This document shows positions 16,811 through 25,331 of a stretch of DNA of 64,000 nt, in pieces. This DNA is from Labilithrix sp. (GTDB lineage: Bacteria; Myxococcota_A; Polyangia; Polyangiales; Polyangiaceae), in assembly GCA_019637155.1 (NCBI GenBank), contig JAHBWE010000032.1, positions 22,230-86,229 on the forward strand, given 5' to 3'. The position numbers and the translations under genes are program-made. The notes beneath the pieces were generated by a model. The model ran no database searches. It saw only the letters and a program-made list of their open reading frames with translations, and was not told where the DNA came from. The first letter of the stretch is position 1; every line of letters starts with the position of its first letter.

Positions 16811-18952
16811 TCACTCCTTCGGGTGCTGGATGCTCACGCTTCGCCTCACCTGGCCGGTCTTCGCGTCGAGCGCGAGCATCTTGAAGTCGTAGGTCACCGA
16901 GATCCCGTCATCGTCCTCCGAGATCGACGCCCCGCGCACGGCGGCCAACACGACCCCCTTGGCGATGCGGAGCGCGGCGACGCGCGCGTCCGTTGGGCGA
17001 CTCGACGAGAGCGTCGCGGTCATCGGACCGAACGCGTCCACGGCGTTGACGCTCCACACCGCGTCGCCCTTCGCGCTCATCAGGACGATCTCCTCGCCGC
17101 CTCTCTCCGCGTTCTTGATCGTGCGGCCGAGCACGACGACCCCGGACGCGTCGGGTGACCAGTACACCTTGCCGTCGGCGTCGAGCGGGATGCGCTTGTT
17201 ACGAAGGACGAGGTGCTCGACCGAGAGGGACGTCTTGCCGTCGGGGCCCTTCGCCGACGACTCCCCGCCGAGCGAGATCAGGTAGAGCGAGCGCTCCGGC
17301 TGCCCGGTGACGATCAGGTCGACCTTCGAGATCCCGGCCGGCGTAATCATGTACGTGCCGCCTGCCTTCCCCCGCAGCGGCAGCCCGCGCTGGGCGCTCC
17401 CCGCGAAGAGCAGGCGCCCTTCGCTGATCTCGAAGCCCGCGCTGAGCTCCGGATGCGCCGCGAGGGCCGGGCGCATGTCGACCACGCGGCGGAGCGGGGT
17501 CGCTCCGCTCGTCGGGTACGCGACGAGCCCGCTCGCGTCCCCGACCCACAGGTGACCGGCGTACGGACCGTAGCCGCGCAGCTCCTTCTTCTTCGAGGTG
17601 TGCTGCGCGCGCTCCATGACCGCGCCGTCCGCCGCGCGCACCACGAGCACCTCCACGCGCGGATCCTCCCACGGGAGGAGGCGCGGCTCGTGCACGGCGA
17701 CGATGCGGTCGTCGTCCAGCCACAGCGCGAGCTGAATCCCGCCCGGCTTCTTGCTGTTCCATATCGAGAAGGCCACGATGCCGGCGATCGCGATCGCGAT
17801 GACGAGCGCGATCCCGAAGCCCTTGCGTAGCGAGAAGCTCTGCTCTGGCTTCTTCTTGGAAGGATCGGGTGAACGGCCGCGGGAGCGCTTCTCGCCGCTC
17901 GCCGCGCGCTCGCGCGCCTCCTGCTTCTTGCGTCGACGCTCGGCGCGCTCGTTGTCGGCCTTCGCCTTCGCCCTCGCCTTCGCCTCCGCCTTCGCCTTCG
18001 CCTTCGCCTCGACCGCGCGCCGATCGAAGGCGAGCCACCAGACGGTGGGCGTCGGCGCCGCGTGCCCGAGCTCGAACATGCGCTTGCGCGGGATCCTCGA
18101 CGGGGTCCGGCAATACGTGCATGTTACATTAATCGAGGCGCCCGTCACCGCGAGCGGCGCGTCGCACGTCGGGCAGAGCACCGCGAGCGCCTCTCCTCCC
18201 TTGACGCGCGCCTCTCGTCGTCCCTCGACCTGAGCCTCGGCGAGGACGCCGCGGAGCTCCGGGCACATGCTCTTGCCGGGCGCGGGGAGCTTCGTCGTCA
18301 TCGACGTGCTGCAAGCGTGGCAACGCACCGTCATCGCGCCGGTCGCGTCGAAGCTCGCCACGAACGGCGCGCGGCACTCGGGGCAGAGCGGCGTGCCCGG
18401 CGCGGCGTTCACGCGGAGCGAGAGCTGCGTCAGCTGGCCACCCCCGATGACGAGCCCGCCCTGCTGGTGCTCCGCCGCCGTGTGCGTCTCGCCGATGGCC
18501 GAGTACTGGGAGGTCGCGGCCCGCGCCGACGCGAGGCCGAGCGTCCGCGCGTGCTCGAGGCCCTCTCTCCACGAGCCGACGTCGAAGGCCTGGTCGAGCC
18601 CGCACCGCAGGCACTCGACCGAGCCGTCCATGTCGAGGTGATCGAGCGGCGAGAGGTGCCCGCACGCGCGGCACTGAAACGTGCATCTTACACTCGTCCA
18701 GTAGAGCTCCGGATCGTCCGGGATCGGGACGGTGCCGTCTTCGGCGAACGTCGCCTTGCAGACGTTGCAGGTGTCGAGCTTGGTGGGCCGCTGCACGCCG
18801 CACCCGCGGCACGCCGACGGAGCCTGACCTTGCTGGGCAGGAGCGGCTCCGCTCGGTCGAGGAGCCGTGGCCGCGCGCGGCGCGCCGCACCCTCCGCAGA
18901 ACCGAGCGCTCGGCGGCATCGCGCGCATGCATCGCGTGCAAGGGAGCGACAT
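16811..18952 (-). CDS. Zinc-ribbon-rich membrane protein with extracytoplasmic propeller-like domain
   Basis: The 713-residue protein begins with at least five CxxC pairs of zinc-ribbon type: Cys5/8 with 19/22, 48/51 with 62/65, 94/97 with 114/117, 190/193 with 211/214 and 260/263 with 278/281. A helix of alternating Lys/Ala/Glu (about 312-350) leads to one transmembrane segment (GIALVIAIAIAGIVAFSIW, 380-398). The C-terminal 310 residues form beta strands (VEVLVVRAADGAVMERAQ, GKVYWSPDASGVVVLG) like a propeller. The layout resembles a membrane receptor that senses outside and uses zinc ribbons inside. No family was recognised. The gene carries two of the 13-bp palindromes (18117, 18681). Confidence 0.75.
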   Translation of the reverse strand: MSLPCTRCMRAMPPSARFCGGCGAPRAATAPRPSGAAPAQQGQAPSACRGCGVQRPTKLDTCNVCKATFAEDGTVPIPDDPELYWTSVRCTFQCRACGHLSPLDHLDMDGSVECLRCGLDQAFDVGSWREGLEHARTLGLASARAATSQYSAIGETHTAAEHQQGGLVIGGGQLTQLSLRVNAAPGTPLCPECRAPFVASFDATGAMTVRCHACSTSMTTKLPAPGKSMCPELRGVLAEAQVEGRREARVKGGEALAVLCPTCDAPLAVTGASINVTCTYCRTPSRIPRKRMFELGHAAPTPTVWWLAFDRRAVEAKAKAKAEAKARAKAKADNERAERRRKKQEARERAASGEKRSRGRSPDPSKKKPEQSFSLRKGFGIALVIAIAIAGIVAFSIWNSKKPGGIQLALWLDDDRIVAVHEPRLLPWEDPRVEVLVVRAADGAVMERAQHTSKKKELRGYGPYAGHLWVGDASGLVAYPTSGATPLRRVVDMRPALAAHPELSAGFEISEGRLLFAGSAQRGLPLRGKAGGTYMITPAGISKVDLIVTGQPERSLYLISLGGESSAKGPDGKTSLSVEHLVLRNKRIPLDADGKVYWSPDASGVVVLGRTIKNAERGGEEIVLMSAKGDAVWSVNAVDAFGPMTATLSSSRPTDARVAALRIAKGVVLAAVRGASISEDDDGISVTYDFKMLALDAKTGQVRRSVSIQHPKE
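18117..18129. repeat. 13-bp palindrome family, site 2 (GTGCA-TGT-TACAT)
   Basis: The site lies in the codons for INVTCTYC of the zinc-ribbon gene, read on the minus strand as ATT AAT GTA ACA TGC ACG TAT. Five of these seven codons end in A or T, unlike the rest of the gene. Confidence 0.45.
18681..18693. repeat. 13-bp palindrome family, site 3 (GTGCA-TCT-TACAC)
   Basis: A perfect inverted repeat of the five-base arms GTGCA and TACAC except for one G-T mismatch. It falls in the codons for SVRCTF of the zinc-ribbon gene (AGT GTA AGA TGC ACG TTT on the minus strand), 564 bp from site 2. Confidence 0.5.
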
Positions 18953-19124
18953 GTCTGCTCCTACCGGCGAGCCTCCGCGAACACGACCGAGCGCTTCATC
19001 GCCCCATTGTGAGAGACCCGCGGAATGTTGTCACGCGAAGCATGTGCCCACGCGGCGTCACGAACACGCACGGCGAGGTTCATGTAGCGGGCCATCGTCT
19101 CGGGCGCTCCACGCGAGGCTGCTC

Positions 19125-20582
19125 TCAGCAGCCGCAGTCGAGGAACGGGATCTCGAGGCGATGGACCTCGCTCGTCGCGCCGGCGGGACCGCGGAGGAGA
19201 CCCTCCGCCCAGACGAGATCGGCGGCGCCGTCACCGTCGACGTCGCCGGCCGAGGCGGGCTCGAGCGTGTCGCCGAACGGTGGGCGGAACGGGGTCAGCG
19301 TCGCGCCGTCGATCTTGAAGGCCGCGCTCAGCGTCGCGCCGAACGAGCCGCAGCCGTTGCCCGCGCGGATCGAGATCGTCCCGAGCGTCTCCTTGTCGGT
19401 CTTGAAGACGCGCGCGTCGATCCGGCTGTCGAAGTCCTCCCAGCGCTTCGGGTCCTTCGCCTCCTTCATCGCGTCGTAGTCCTTCTGCGCGGCGGCGTAC
19501 TCCTTGGTCTTGGCGAGCTCGCCGCGCATCAGCGCGAGCGTCGCGACGTCCGCCCTCTCGGAGCCGACGAGCACCGGCTTCGTCCCCGTCGTGGCCCGTC
19601 CCCAGAGCGCGGGCCGGCACGCCTCGTTCGCGGGCGTCGAGACGACGAGCGTGAGGACGCGGCCGCTCTTGCCCGCGAGCGACCACGCCTCCGCCGCGAC
19701 CGCGGGCTCTGCCATCGGCGGCTCGCCTTGAAAGTCCCCCGTCCCCGTCCAGCGCGCGCGCGTGCCGAAGTGGGGAGTGACGCGTCCGAGCGCGAGGAAC
19801 CCGGACACCTTCCCGGCGCACGCGGCGCCCTTCGGTCCGAAGAGCTCGACCTCGCGTCCGGCCCACGACCTGATCTCGGGCGGGAGCTTCGCGGGATCGA
19901 CGTCGCGCTCGGTCACGGCGGCGGGCCCGGTGGCCCAGCGCGCTCGCGGCGGCCCCTTCAGCCAGGCGTCGTCGAGCGCGGTCGTCAGCACGAGGAGCGG
20001 CGCGCCGGGGGCACGCTTGGGCGGCTCCGTGTTCGTCGCGACGAACATGAGCTTCTCGGGCGTGGGCGCGCCGGCGGCGAAGGTGATCGAGCGGAGCATC
20101 TCCTCGCGCGCGATGAGGAGCTTGCCCTTCTCGCGCGCGAGGACGATCCGCTTCTCGCCTTCGTCCTTGTAGCTCTCCGAGCTCCACGTCTGCACGAAGC
20201 GGAGCTCGGCGCCGTCCGAGAGCGAGACGAGGCCGAGGTCCCGCACGCCTACCTCCGTCTTCTGCTTCATCATGCGTGCGCGCTCCTTCATCCAGCGCGC
20301 GCGATCGAGCCGCGCGACCTGTAGACCCGAGCGGCGGACGCCCTCGAAGCGAGCGGCGTAGAGCGCCTCGTAGGCCGGGAAGTCGCCGTCGTTCTGCGCC
20401 TTCTGCCACGCGTCGAGGACGGCGCGCGCATCGCTCGCCGTATCGGCCGCCGCGCCGGCGTCCTTCGAGCCGACCGCCGTACCGCTCGCGTCCGGGGTCG
20501 CGGCATCGGTCTGGGTGGCCTTCGGCGTGGCCGACGGGCAGCCGCCAATCGCGAGGACGACGAGGACGACGAGGACGCGCAC
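19125..20582 (-). CDS. Lipoprotein with NTF2-like and integrin-repeat-like features
   Basis: From GTG 20582 the protein has 485 residues with a short lipoprotein signal (RVLVVLVVLAIGGC). After an Ala/Asp-rich linker, residues 55-130 resemble an NTF2/SnoaL-like domain (ARAVLDAWQKAQNDGDFPAY then YAARFEGVRRSG). The middle is a beta-rich region with a Tyr/Lys/Asp helical stretch (ELAKTKEYAAAQKDYDAMK). The last 40 residues contain DVDGDGAADLVW, an FG-GAP/integrin-type calcium loop, and end in CGC. The start is uncertain: no ATG is in frame and the n-region is very short. Function unknown. Confidence 0.7.
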   Translation of the reverse strand: MRVLVVLVVLAIGGCPSATPKATQTDAATPDASGTAVGSKDAGAAADTASDARAVLDAWQKAQNDGDFPAYEALYAARFEGVRRSGLQVARLDRARWMKERARMMKQKTEVGVRDLGLVSLSDGAELRFVQTWSSESYKDEGEKRIVLAREKGKLLIAREEMLRSITFAAGAPTPEKLMFVATNTEPPKRAPGAPLLVLTTALDDAWLKGPPRARWATGPAAVTERDVDPAKLPPEIRSWAGREVELFGPKGAACAGKVSGFLALGRVTPHFGTRARWTGTGDFQGEPPMAEPAVAAEAWSLAGKSGRVLTLVVSTPANEACRPALWGRATTGTKPVLVGSERADVATLALMRGELAKTKEYAAAQKDYDAMKEAKDPKRWEDFDSRIDARVFKTDKETLGTISIRAGNGCGSFGATLSAAFKIDGATLTPFRPPFGDTLEPASAGDVDGDGAADLVWAEGLLRGPAGATSEVHRLEIPFLDCGC

Positions 20583-20599
20583 ATCGCGAGCATCGTGTT

Positions 20600-20716
20600 C
20601 AGCGGGCGCGAAGGCAAGAGGGACCCGCACTCGAGGCCGCGCTCGCAGTTTGCGTTCGTGCAGTCGGCGCCGAGCGCGTCGTCGCGGAAGCACGATCCGA
20701 CTGGCGTGCCCCATCT
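20600..20716 (-). pseudogene. Remnant of a cysteine-rich protein
   Basis: On the minus strand an open but start-less stretch reads GTPVGSCFRDDALGADC and then TNANCERGLECGS, typical of the cysteine-rich repeats in exported myxobacterial proteins. A TAG stop precedes it and the frame then runs into unrelated sequence inside the lipoprotein gene, so it looks like an eroded fragment. Confidence 0.3.
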
Positions 20717-20732
20717 GCGCTAGCTTTGGTGC

Positions 20733-21314
20733 ATGAGCACCGCTCTCAGTGCGCGATACGTCCCCCTCGAGGACTTCCTCGAGATGCAGCCCGAGCAGGG
20801 CGTGTATCTCGAGTGGTGGCGTGGTGTCGTGTTCCGCGGGATGAGCGGCGGCACGGCCGAGCATGCGCGACTGATCGCGAGACTCGCGGTCGTTCTGTCG
20901 TCGTTGGCTGGGCATGACTGCACCCCCTACGCATCTGCCGATGTCTGGGTCGACGCCGCTCAGTTTTACGGGCAAGCAGACGCCTACCTCGTCTGCGGGG
21001 CGCTGAAGCTCCTTCAAGTGCAGAAGCACGGCAAGAATCTCGGCGAAGCGCTCACGAACCCGATCGTCGTCGTCGAGGTGCTCTCCCCATCGACCGAATC
21101 ACGTGACCGTGGCGTCAAGCTCGAGGCGTACAAGCAGCTCGTCTCGCTCGAAGACTACGTGCTGATCTCGCAGAAAGAGCGCCGCGTCGAAGTGCACCAT
21201 CGCATCGATGGCGAATGGACGAGCGAAGTCGCGACGGGCAACGGCTCGGTCACGATTCACGGGAAGCTCGTGACGCTCGACGCGCTGTACGGAGCGCCCC
21301 CACCGGTAAGCTGA
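20733..21314 (+). CDS. Uma2 family (DUF820) restriction-endonuclease-fold protein
   Basis: The 193-residue protein shows the family motif VVVEVLSPSTESRDRGVKLEAYKQL, where Glu and Lys belong to the PD-(D/E)xK core; an upstream Asp in YGQADAYLV is the likely first acidic residue. Members are very abundant in cyanobacteria and also occur in myxobacteria and Chloroflexi, often as scattered single genes. Their biological role is unknown, though a nuclease fold is well supported. There is no partner gene, and codon use is less strict (several A/T-ending codons) than in neighbours, hinting at transfer. Confidence 0.85.
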   Translation: MSTALSARYVPLEDFLEMQPEQGVYLEWWRGVVFRGMSGGTAEHARLIARLAVVLSSLAGHDCTPYASADVWVDAAQFYGQADAYLVCGALKLLQVQKHGKNLGEALTNPIVVVEVLSPSTESRDRGVKLEAYKQLVSLEDYVLISQKERRVEVHHRIDGEWTSEVATGNGSVTIHGKLVTLDALYGAPPPVS

Positions 21315-21371
21315 TCGCATCTTCTTCTCACGCGCTCGCGCTGTTCGCGTGGACCGCCTCGCCGGCCGACA

Positions 21372-22799
21372 TCAGCCCTCGGTCACGAAGGAGCGTGTGT
21401 ACGGCGCGTGCGTCGTCGAAGGAGACCGCCGAGCGCCATCACCACGAGCGCGATCGGGGCGTTGCCGAGCGTCGCGCTCGGGGTCGCGCTGCAGCCGCCC
21501 GGGGCGGATGTTCCGGGAGCGCTTTGCGGACTTGGGCATCTCGGGCTCGTTCTCGTCGCCCTGATCCTCGTCGGCGGCCGGGCTCATCTCGGGCAAGGTC
21601 TTCACGTCTCCAGTCTCGATCTCCGTCGACGGGTCCGCCGCCGAGCAGCGGTTCGTCTCGCGGCCGCACTTCTCGCCGCTCTCGCAGCCAAAGCCCGCGA
21701 CGGCATCGCAGCTCACCGTCCCGCCGCAACCGTCCGCGATCCAGCCGCACTCGACGCCGTTCTTCGCCGCGGCTTCCTCACAGAGGGTCGCGGTGGCCTT
21801 CGGGGTGCACGTCGTCGGGACACACTTGTTCGCTTGGCACGTCGCCGAGCTGGTGGAGCAGCCGAAGCTGGAGACGTCGTCGCAGCTCACCGTCCCGCCG
21901 CAGCCGTCCGGAATCGAGCCGCACTCGACGTAGTGACTCACCCTCGCCTCTCGGCAGAGAGTCTCGGTCGCCTTCGGGATGCACGTCGTCGGCGTCGGCG
22001 TCGTCGGCGTCGGCGCGACGCACTTGTTCGCCCGACATGTCGAGCCGGTCGCGCACGTGAACCCGGAGAGCTCGCTGCAATCGACGGCGCCACCGCAGCC
22101 GTCGGAGACGCGGCCACACTCGAGACCGTCGTCCGTCTTGGCAGCGAGGCAGAGCTCGCGAAGCGGGCGCGGCGTGCAGGTGGCGCCGGATCCGTCATCC
22201 GCCGTCGCCTCGTTCGGCGCGTAGACGGCCGTATCGTTGGCGAGCTCGTTCGAGCGAACCGGGATGAAGCCGTCGTTCTTCAGCGTCGTCGTCATCCGGA
22301 CGCGGAACTGCATGTCGTTCTTGGTGCTCGACTGCTCGAGCACGCAGGCGCCCTTCTTGGCGGAGTCGTTCCAGCCGAGGAAGATCACGCTGTGGTGGCC
22401 CGGGTTGACGAGCGCATCCGCGGGGACGAGATCGTCGTACGAAGAGAGCTTCGAAGTCCCCGAGCCCGCCTTCCCGAATTCACGGGTCGTCTTGCCGGGC
22501 GCGCCGAGCTCGAAGCACATCGAGACGAAGCCCGAACAATCGGTCCGATAGCCGCCATGGCGGGCGCTCGAGCTGAAGGGAACGTCCTCGTCGAGCCACG
22601 CGAAGCCTCGGGTGATCACCGCACCGCGTGCGGCGGAGACGGTCGAGAGGATCTCCTCCCGCGTGTACGCGCACGGTCCCCAAGCCACGCTCGCCTCGTC
22701 CTTGGACATGTTCGAGGTGGACGAGCCCTGCTCTTCGTCGGTCGTAGGAGCGGCGCAGGCCGCGACCAGGAGGAGCGGGAGAGCAAGAAGGCGGCGCAT
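21372..22799 (-). CDS. NlpC/P60-like lipoprotein with three Cys-rich repeats and frameshifted tail
   Basis: The 475-residue protein has lipoprotein signal LLLVAAC (Cys15). Residues 45-190 form a cysteine peptidase-like domain with Cys88 in YRTDCSGFVS and His135/136 in GHHSVIFLGW, as in NlpC/P60 or CHAP amidases that cut peptidoglycan peptides. Three repeats at about 208-260, 273-326 and 331-385 share the pattern LC-x-EC-x-DGCGG-x-C-x-F-x-C-x-C. After residue 420 the frame turns basic and senseless, while the +1 frame reads GGCSATPSATLGN then APIALVVMALGGLLRRR and stops at 21383. A single-base slip near 21560 would restore a MYXO-CTERM-like anchor. Confidence 0.8.
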   Translation of the reverse strand: MRRLLALPLLLVAACAAPTTDEEQGSSTSNMSKDEASVAWGPCAYTREEILSTVSAARGAVITRGFAWLDEDVPFSSSARHGGYRTDCSGFVSMCFELGAPGKTTREFGKAGSGTSKLSSYDDLVPADALVNPGHHSVIFLGWNDSAKKGACVLEQSSTKNDMQFRVRMTTTLKNDGFIPVRSNELANDTAVYAPNEATADDGSGATCTPRPLRELCLAAKTDDGLECGRVSDGCGGAVDCSELSGFTCATGSTCRANKCVAPTPTTPTPTTCIPKATETLCREARVSHYVECGSIPDGCGGTVSCDDVSSFGCSTSSATCQANKCVPTTCTPKATATLCEEAAAKNGVECGWIADGCGGTVSCDAVAGFGCESGEKCGRETNRCSAADPSTEIETGDVKTLPEMSPAADEDQGDENEPEMPKSAKRSRNIRPGRLQRDPERDARQRPDRARGDGARRSPSTTHAPYTRSFVTEG

Positions 22800-22801
22800 G
22801 T

Positions 22802-22834
22802 CCGACGTTGGAGCACACAGTGTTCCAACGTCGG
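22802..22834. promoter_or_regulatory. 15-bp inverted repeat abutting the start codon at 22799
   Basis: CCGACGTTGGAGCAC and GTGTTCCAACGTCGG pair with one G-U over a 3-base loop. The stem ends 2 bp before the ATG of the NlpC/P60-like gene, where a ribosome site would be expected, and no Shine-Dalgarno sequence is seen. It could be an operator or an RNA hairpin controlling translation. Confidence 0.5.
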
Positions 22835-22954
22835 TATCGGTGGGTGCAAGCCCATTATCTCAATGGAATCGAAGGATTCGGTGAAGCACCGGAATCAATC
22901 GATGGCTGAAATTTCTCACGTGGCTGGATCTTCCACCCACGTCGCGGTGGTGCC

Positions 22955-25243
22955 TTACTTGCCCGAGAGGCCGCCGGCGAGCCTCCTCGCCTCGGCGATG
23001 CGTTTCTCGGGATCGCCGGCGCCCATCGTGACGCTGAGCCGACCACCGTCGATGCGCGTGCGGACGATCGGCGCGGCGTTGATGACACCGTCGAGGACGA
23101 TGGCGAGACGGCGGCCGCGCCACGCGTCGGTCGCTTCGGCGAAGCGCTCCGCTCCGGCGGGGGCGAGGGTGATGGCGACGTAGATCTCGGGCACGCCGGA
23201 CCGTTCGTCGACCGACGCCACTGCGTCGGTGATGTCATCGGTCGTCAGGATCGGCGGGCCGTCCCGGAGGACGAAGGTTCGCACGCCGTCGATCGTGCTC
23301 CTGTCCGTATCGGGATCGTAGTCTTCGGTGAGCTCGAATCCCCAGCGGTGCCCTTCGGGGAGGGGGTGGCGGCCGAGCCACGAATCCATGCGCGCGATGG
23401 CGGTGGACGGCGTCTCTCCGGGCCTCAGCTTCGTGGCGGCGAAGGTACGGCGCTCCTGTCGTGACGGGCCGACCGGCGCATTCTCGATGCGGATGTCGAT
23501 GTCGGGCGCGTCGTGGTCGACGACGTGGTCGAGCACGTCGACGTCGTCATCGACGAACACGACGGCGAGGCTCGGGCGGGGCCCGTCGTGTGTCGGTCGC
23601 GAGGAGGACTTCGCGGCGCTCGCGACGGCGAAGACGATCGCGAGGGGCGCGAGGGCGGTGATGACGAGCCCCACCAACGCTCGCGAAGCGCTCCGCGCGG
23701 GCTCGACCGGCGCACCGTCGTCCGTCTCCACCGCGGCTCCGCGCTCGTCGCGCGCCGGCGCGTCTTCACCGAGGAGCAGATGGCGGAGGATCGCCGACGC
23801 GCGCGGGGCGTCGTCGGCGTGGACGAGGACCTCCGCGAACGCGTACGGCGCGAAGATCTGGAGGAGGCTGAGCACGTGTGCTCCTCGGACCTCGGTCCGA
23901 ACGCCGTCGGCCTCGAGCGCCGCCCGCAAGACCGGCACCGCCGATTGGCGGCGCTCCTGCCAGATCGAAACGAACGCGGGAGATCGGCGCGCCACGAGCA
24001 TGGCGCGACGTGCGTCCATCACGACGGCGACGACGAGCGCGCCGACGAGCGGCGTGGCGAGCTTCATGTGGAGCGCGCCGGCTGCCGCGGACGTGAGGAC
24101 CATCGCGCTCAGAAAGAGGAGCGTAGGCGGAAGCGCCTGCCGGAGCGCGCGCCGACTCTCGCTCTCGGCTTCGCCGCGAGGAGCCCCGCCGAGACGCGTG
24201 ACGAGATCGGCCATCTCGCGCGCACGATGCAGCAGGCGCGCGAACAGGTATCCGAGCCCCAGCACGAGCGCGAGATGGACGAGCGTGAAGAAGGCGTCGC
24301 CGCGCTCGAGGTACGCCTGGACCGGCTGGAGATCGCCGATGAACAGCGAGAGCGCCGCGGGGAGCATCAGGATCGACGAGGCGAGCGGCAGCGGCGCGAT
24401 CGCGCTCGCGGGGATCGGCACGATCGGCTTCAGCGCGAGCGATCGTGCGTCGCGGTAAGGCGTCTTCGATGACGAGGACGACGACGACGACGACGACGAC
24501 AGCGGCGAGGACGAGGACCGTTGAAGCGCGAGCCAGGTCGCGACGATCGGGACGGCAAGAACGACGAGGCCGCCCAACACTTGAAGCGGCGTGATCGAGC
24601 CCCATCGCATCGAGTGCGTGAGCTCGTCGAGCCCGCGCACGGTCGCGTCACCGAGCGCCTCGACGAGGCTGATCAGCAGGACCCCGTTGGCGATCCCGCG
24701 TCGCGTGATGAAGCCGGCCGCGAGGAAGCTGATGCACACGCCGCCGACGAGCGACGCCATCCTCGTGAGCGTCGGCGCGATGCCCACCGCGGTGACGACG
24801 CCGTCCGGTGCGAGGACCGACGTGGACGCGCCGAGCGCATCGAGCTGCTTGCTCATCGACCATGCCTGGAAGGTGGCGAGCACGAGGGCGAGCACGAGCG
24901 CGGCGCGGTCGAGCCTCGCGCGCCCTTCGGGGTTGGCGTGACGAAGGCGCGAGAGCCGCGGGACGATGAACGCGACGAGCTCCACGACGCCATAGGCCGC
25001 GATCACCGGCGTGAGTCCGAGCGCGAACATGCTCACGTTGCGCGTAGCGACGCCCGTCGAGTCGAAGAACGAACGCATCACGCCCCCGCGCGACAGTACG
25101 GCCGTGAGCGCGTTGCGATCGAGCCCGGGCAGCGTCACCATCGGCCCCGCGAACGCGACCGCGAACGCCGGCGCGAACGTCCAAATGAGGCGTGATGCCA
25201 GCGATGGCGTGTCGGGCCGATCGCCGCCGCCGGTCAATGACAC
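22955..25243 (-). CDS. SecY-like / DUF2007-like / SecD-like fusion membrane protein
   Basis: The 762-residue protein starts at GTG 25243, with GGGGAT 5 nt upstream. Residues 1-430 form about ten helices of SecY type: RNVSMFALGLTPVIAAYGVVEL (69-90) matches the SecY block around its third helix, followed by the EGRARLDR loop. A serine homopolymer (243-259) sits in one loop, encoded by a trinucleotide run near 24480. Residues 435-490 look like DUF2007 (VPVLRAALEADGVRTEVRG). After a helix at 520-541, residues 650-762 match the SecD periplasmic domain (GAERFAEATDAWRGRRLA, IVLDGVINAAPIV, IDGGRLSVTMG). Genuine secY lies in ribosomal operons, so this is a paralogue. I infer a specialised translocation or membrane-insertion role. 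Confidence 0.8.
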   Translation of the reverse strand: MSLTGGGDRPDTPSLASRLIWTFAPAFAVAFAGPMVTLPGLDRNALTAVLSRGGVMRSFFDSTGVATRNVSMFALGLTPVIAAYGVVELVAFIVPRLSRLRHANPEGRARLDRAALVLALVLATFQAWSMSKQLDALGASTSVLAPDGVVTAVGIAPTLTRMASLVGGVCISFLAAGFITRRGIANGVLLISLVEALGDATVRGLDELTHSMRWGSITPLQVLGGLVVLAVPIVATWLALQRSSSSPLSSSSSSSSSSSKTPYRDARSLALKPIVPIPASAIAPLPLASSILMLPAALSLFIGDLQPVQAYLERGDAFFTLVHLALVLGLGYLFARLLHRAREMADLVTRLGGAPRGEAESESRRALRQALPPTLLFLSAMVLTSAAAGALHMKLATPLVGALVVAVVMDARRAMLVARRSPAFVSIWQERRQSAVPVLRAALEADGVRTEVRGAHVLSLLQIFAPYAFAEVLVHADDAPRASAILRHLLLGEDAPARDERGAAVETDDGAPVEPARSASRALVGLVITALAPLAIVFAVASAAKSSSRPTHDGPRPSLAVVFVDDDVDVLDHVVDHDAPDIDIRIENAPVGPSRQERRTFAATKLRPGETPSTAIARMDSWLGRHPLPEGHRWGFELTEDYDPDTDRSTIDGVRTFVLRDGPPILTTDDITDAVASVDERSGVPEIYVAITLAPAGAERFAEATDAWRGRRLAIVLDGVINAAPIVRTRIDGGRLSVTMGAGDPEKRIAEARRLAGGLSGK

Positions 25244-25331
25244 CGGCGATCCCCAGCCGCCGCCTTCGTCTCGGCCAACATGCGCCGCATGGTACCAGAC
25301 AGCGAAGTGCCGTTGCCGGCCGGCGACGCAG

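Noticed and set aside
24470..24510. Trinucleotide run as a phase-variation switch
   Set aside because: It encodes Ser in whole codons; changes in length would stay in frame and only alter a loop of the SecY-like fusion.
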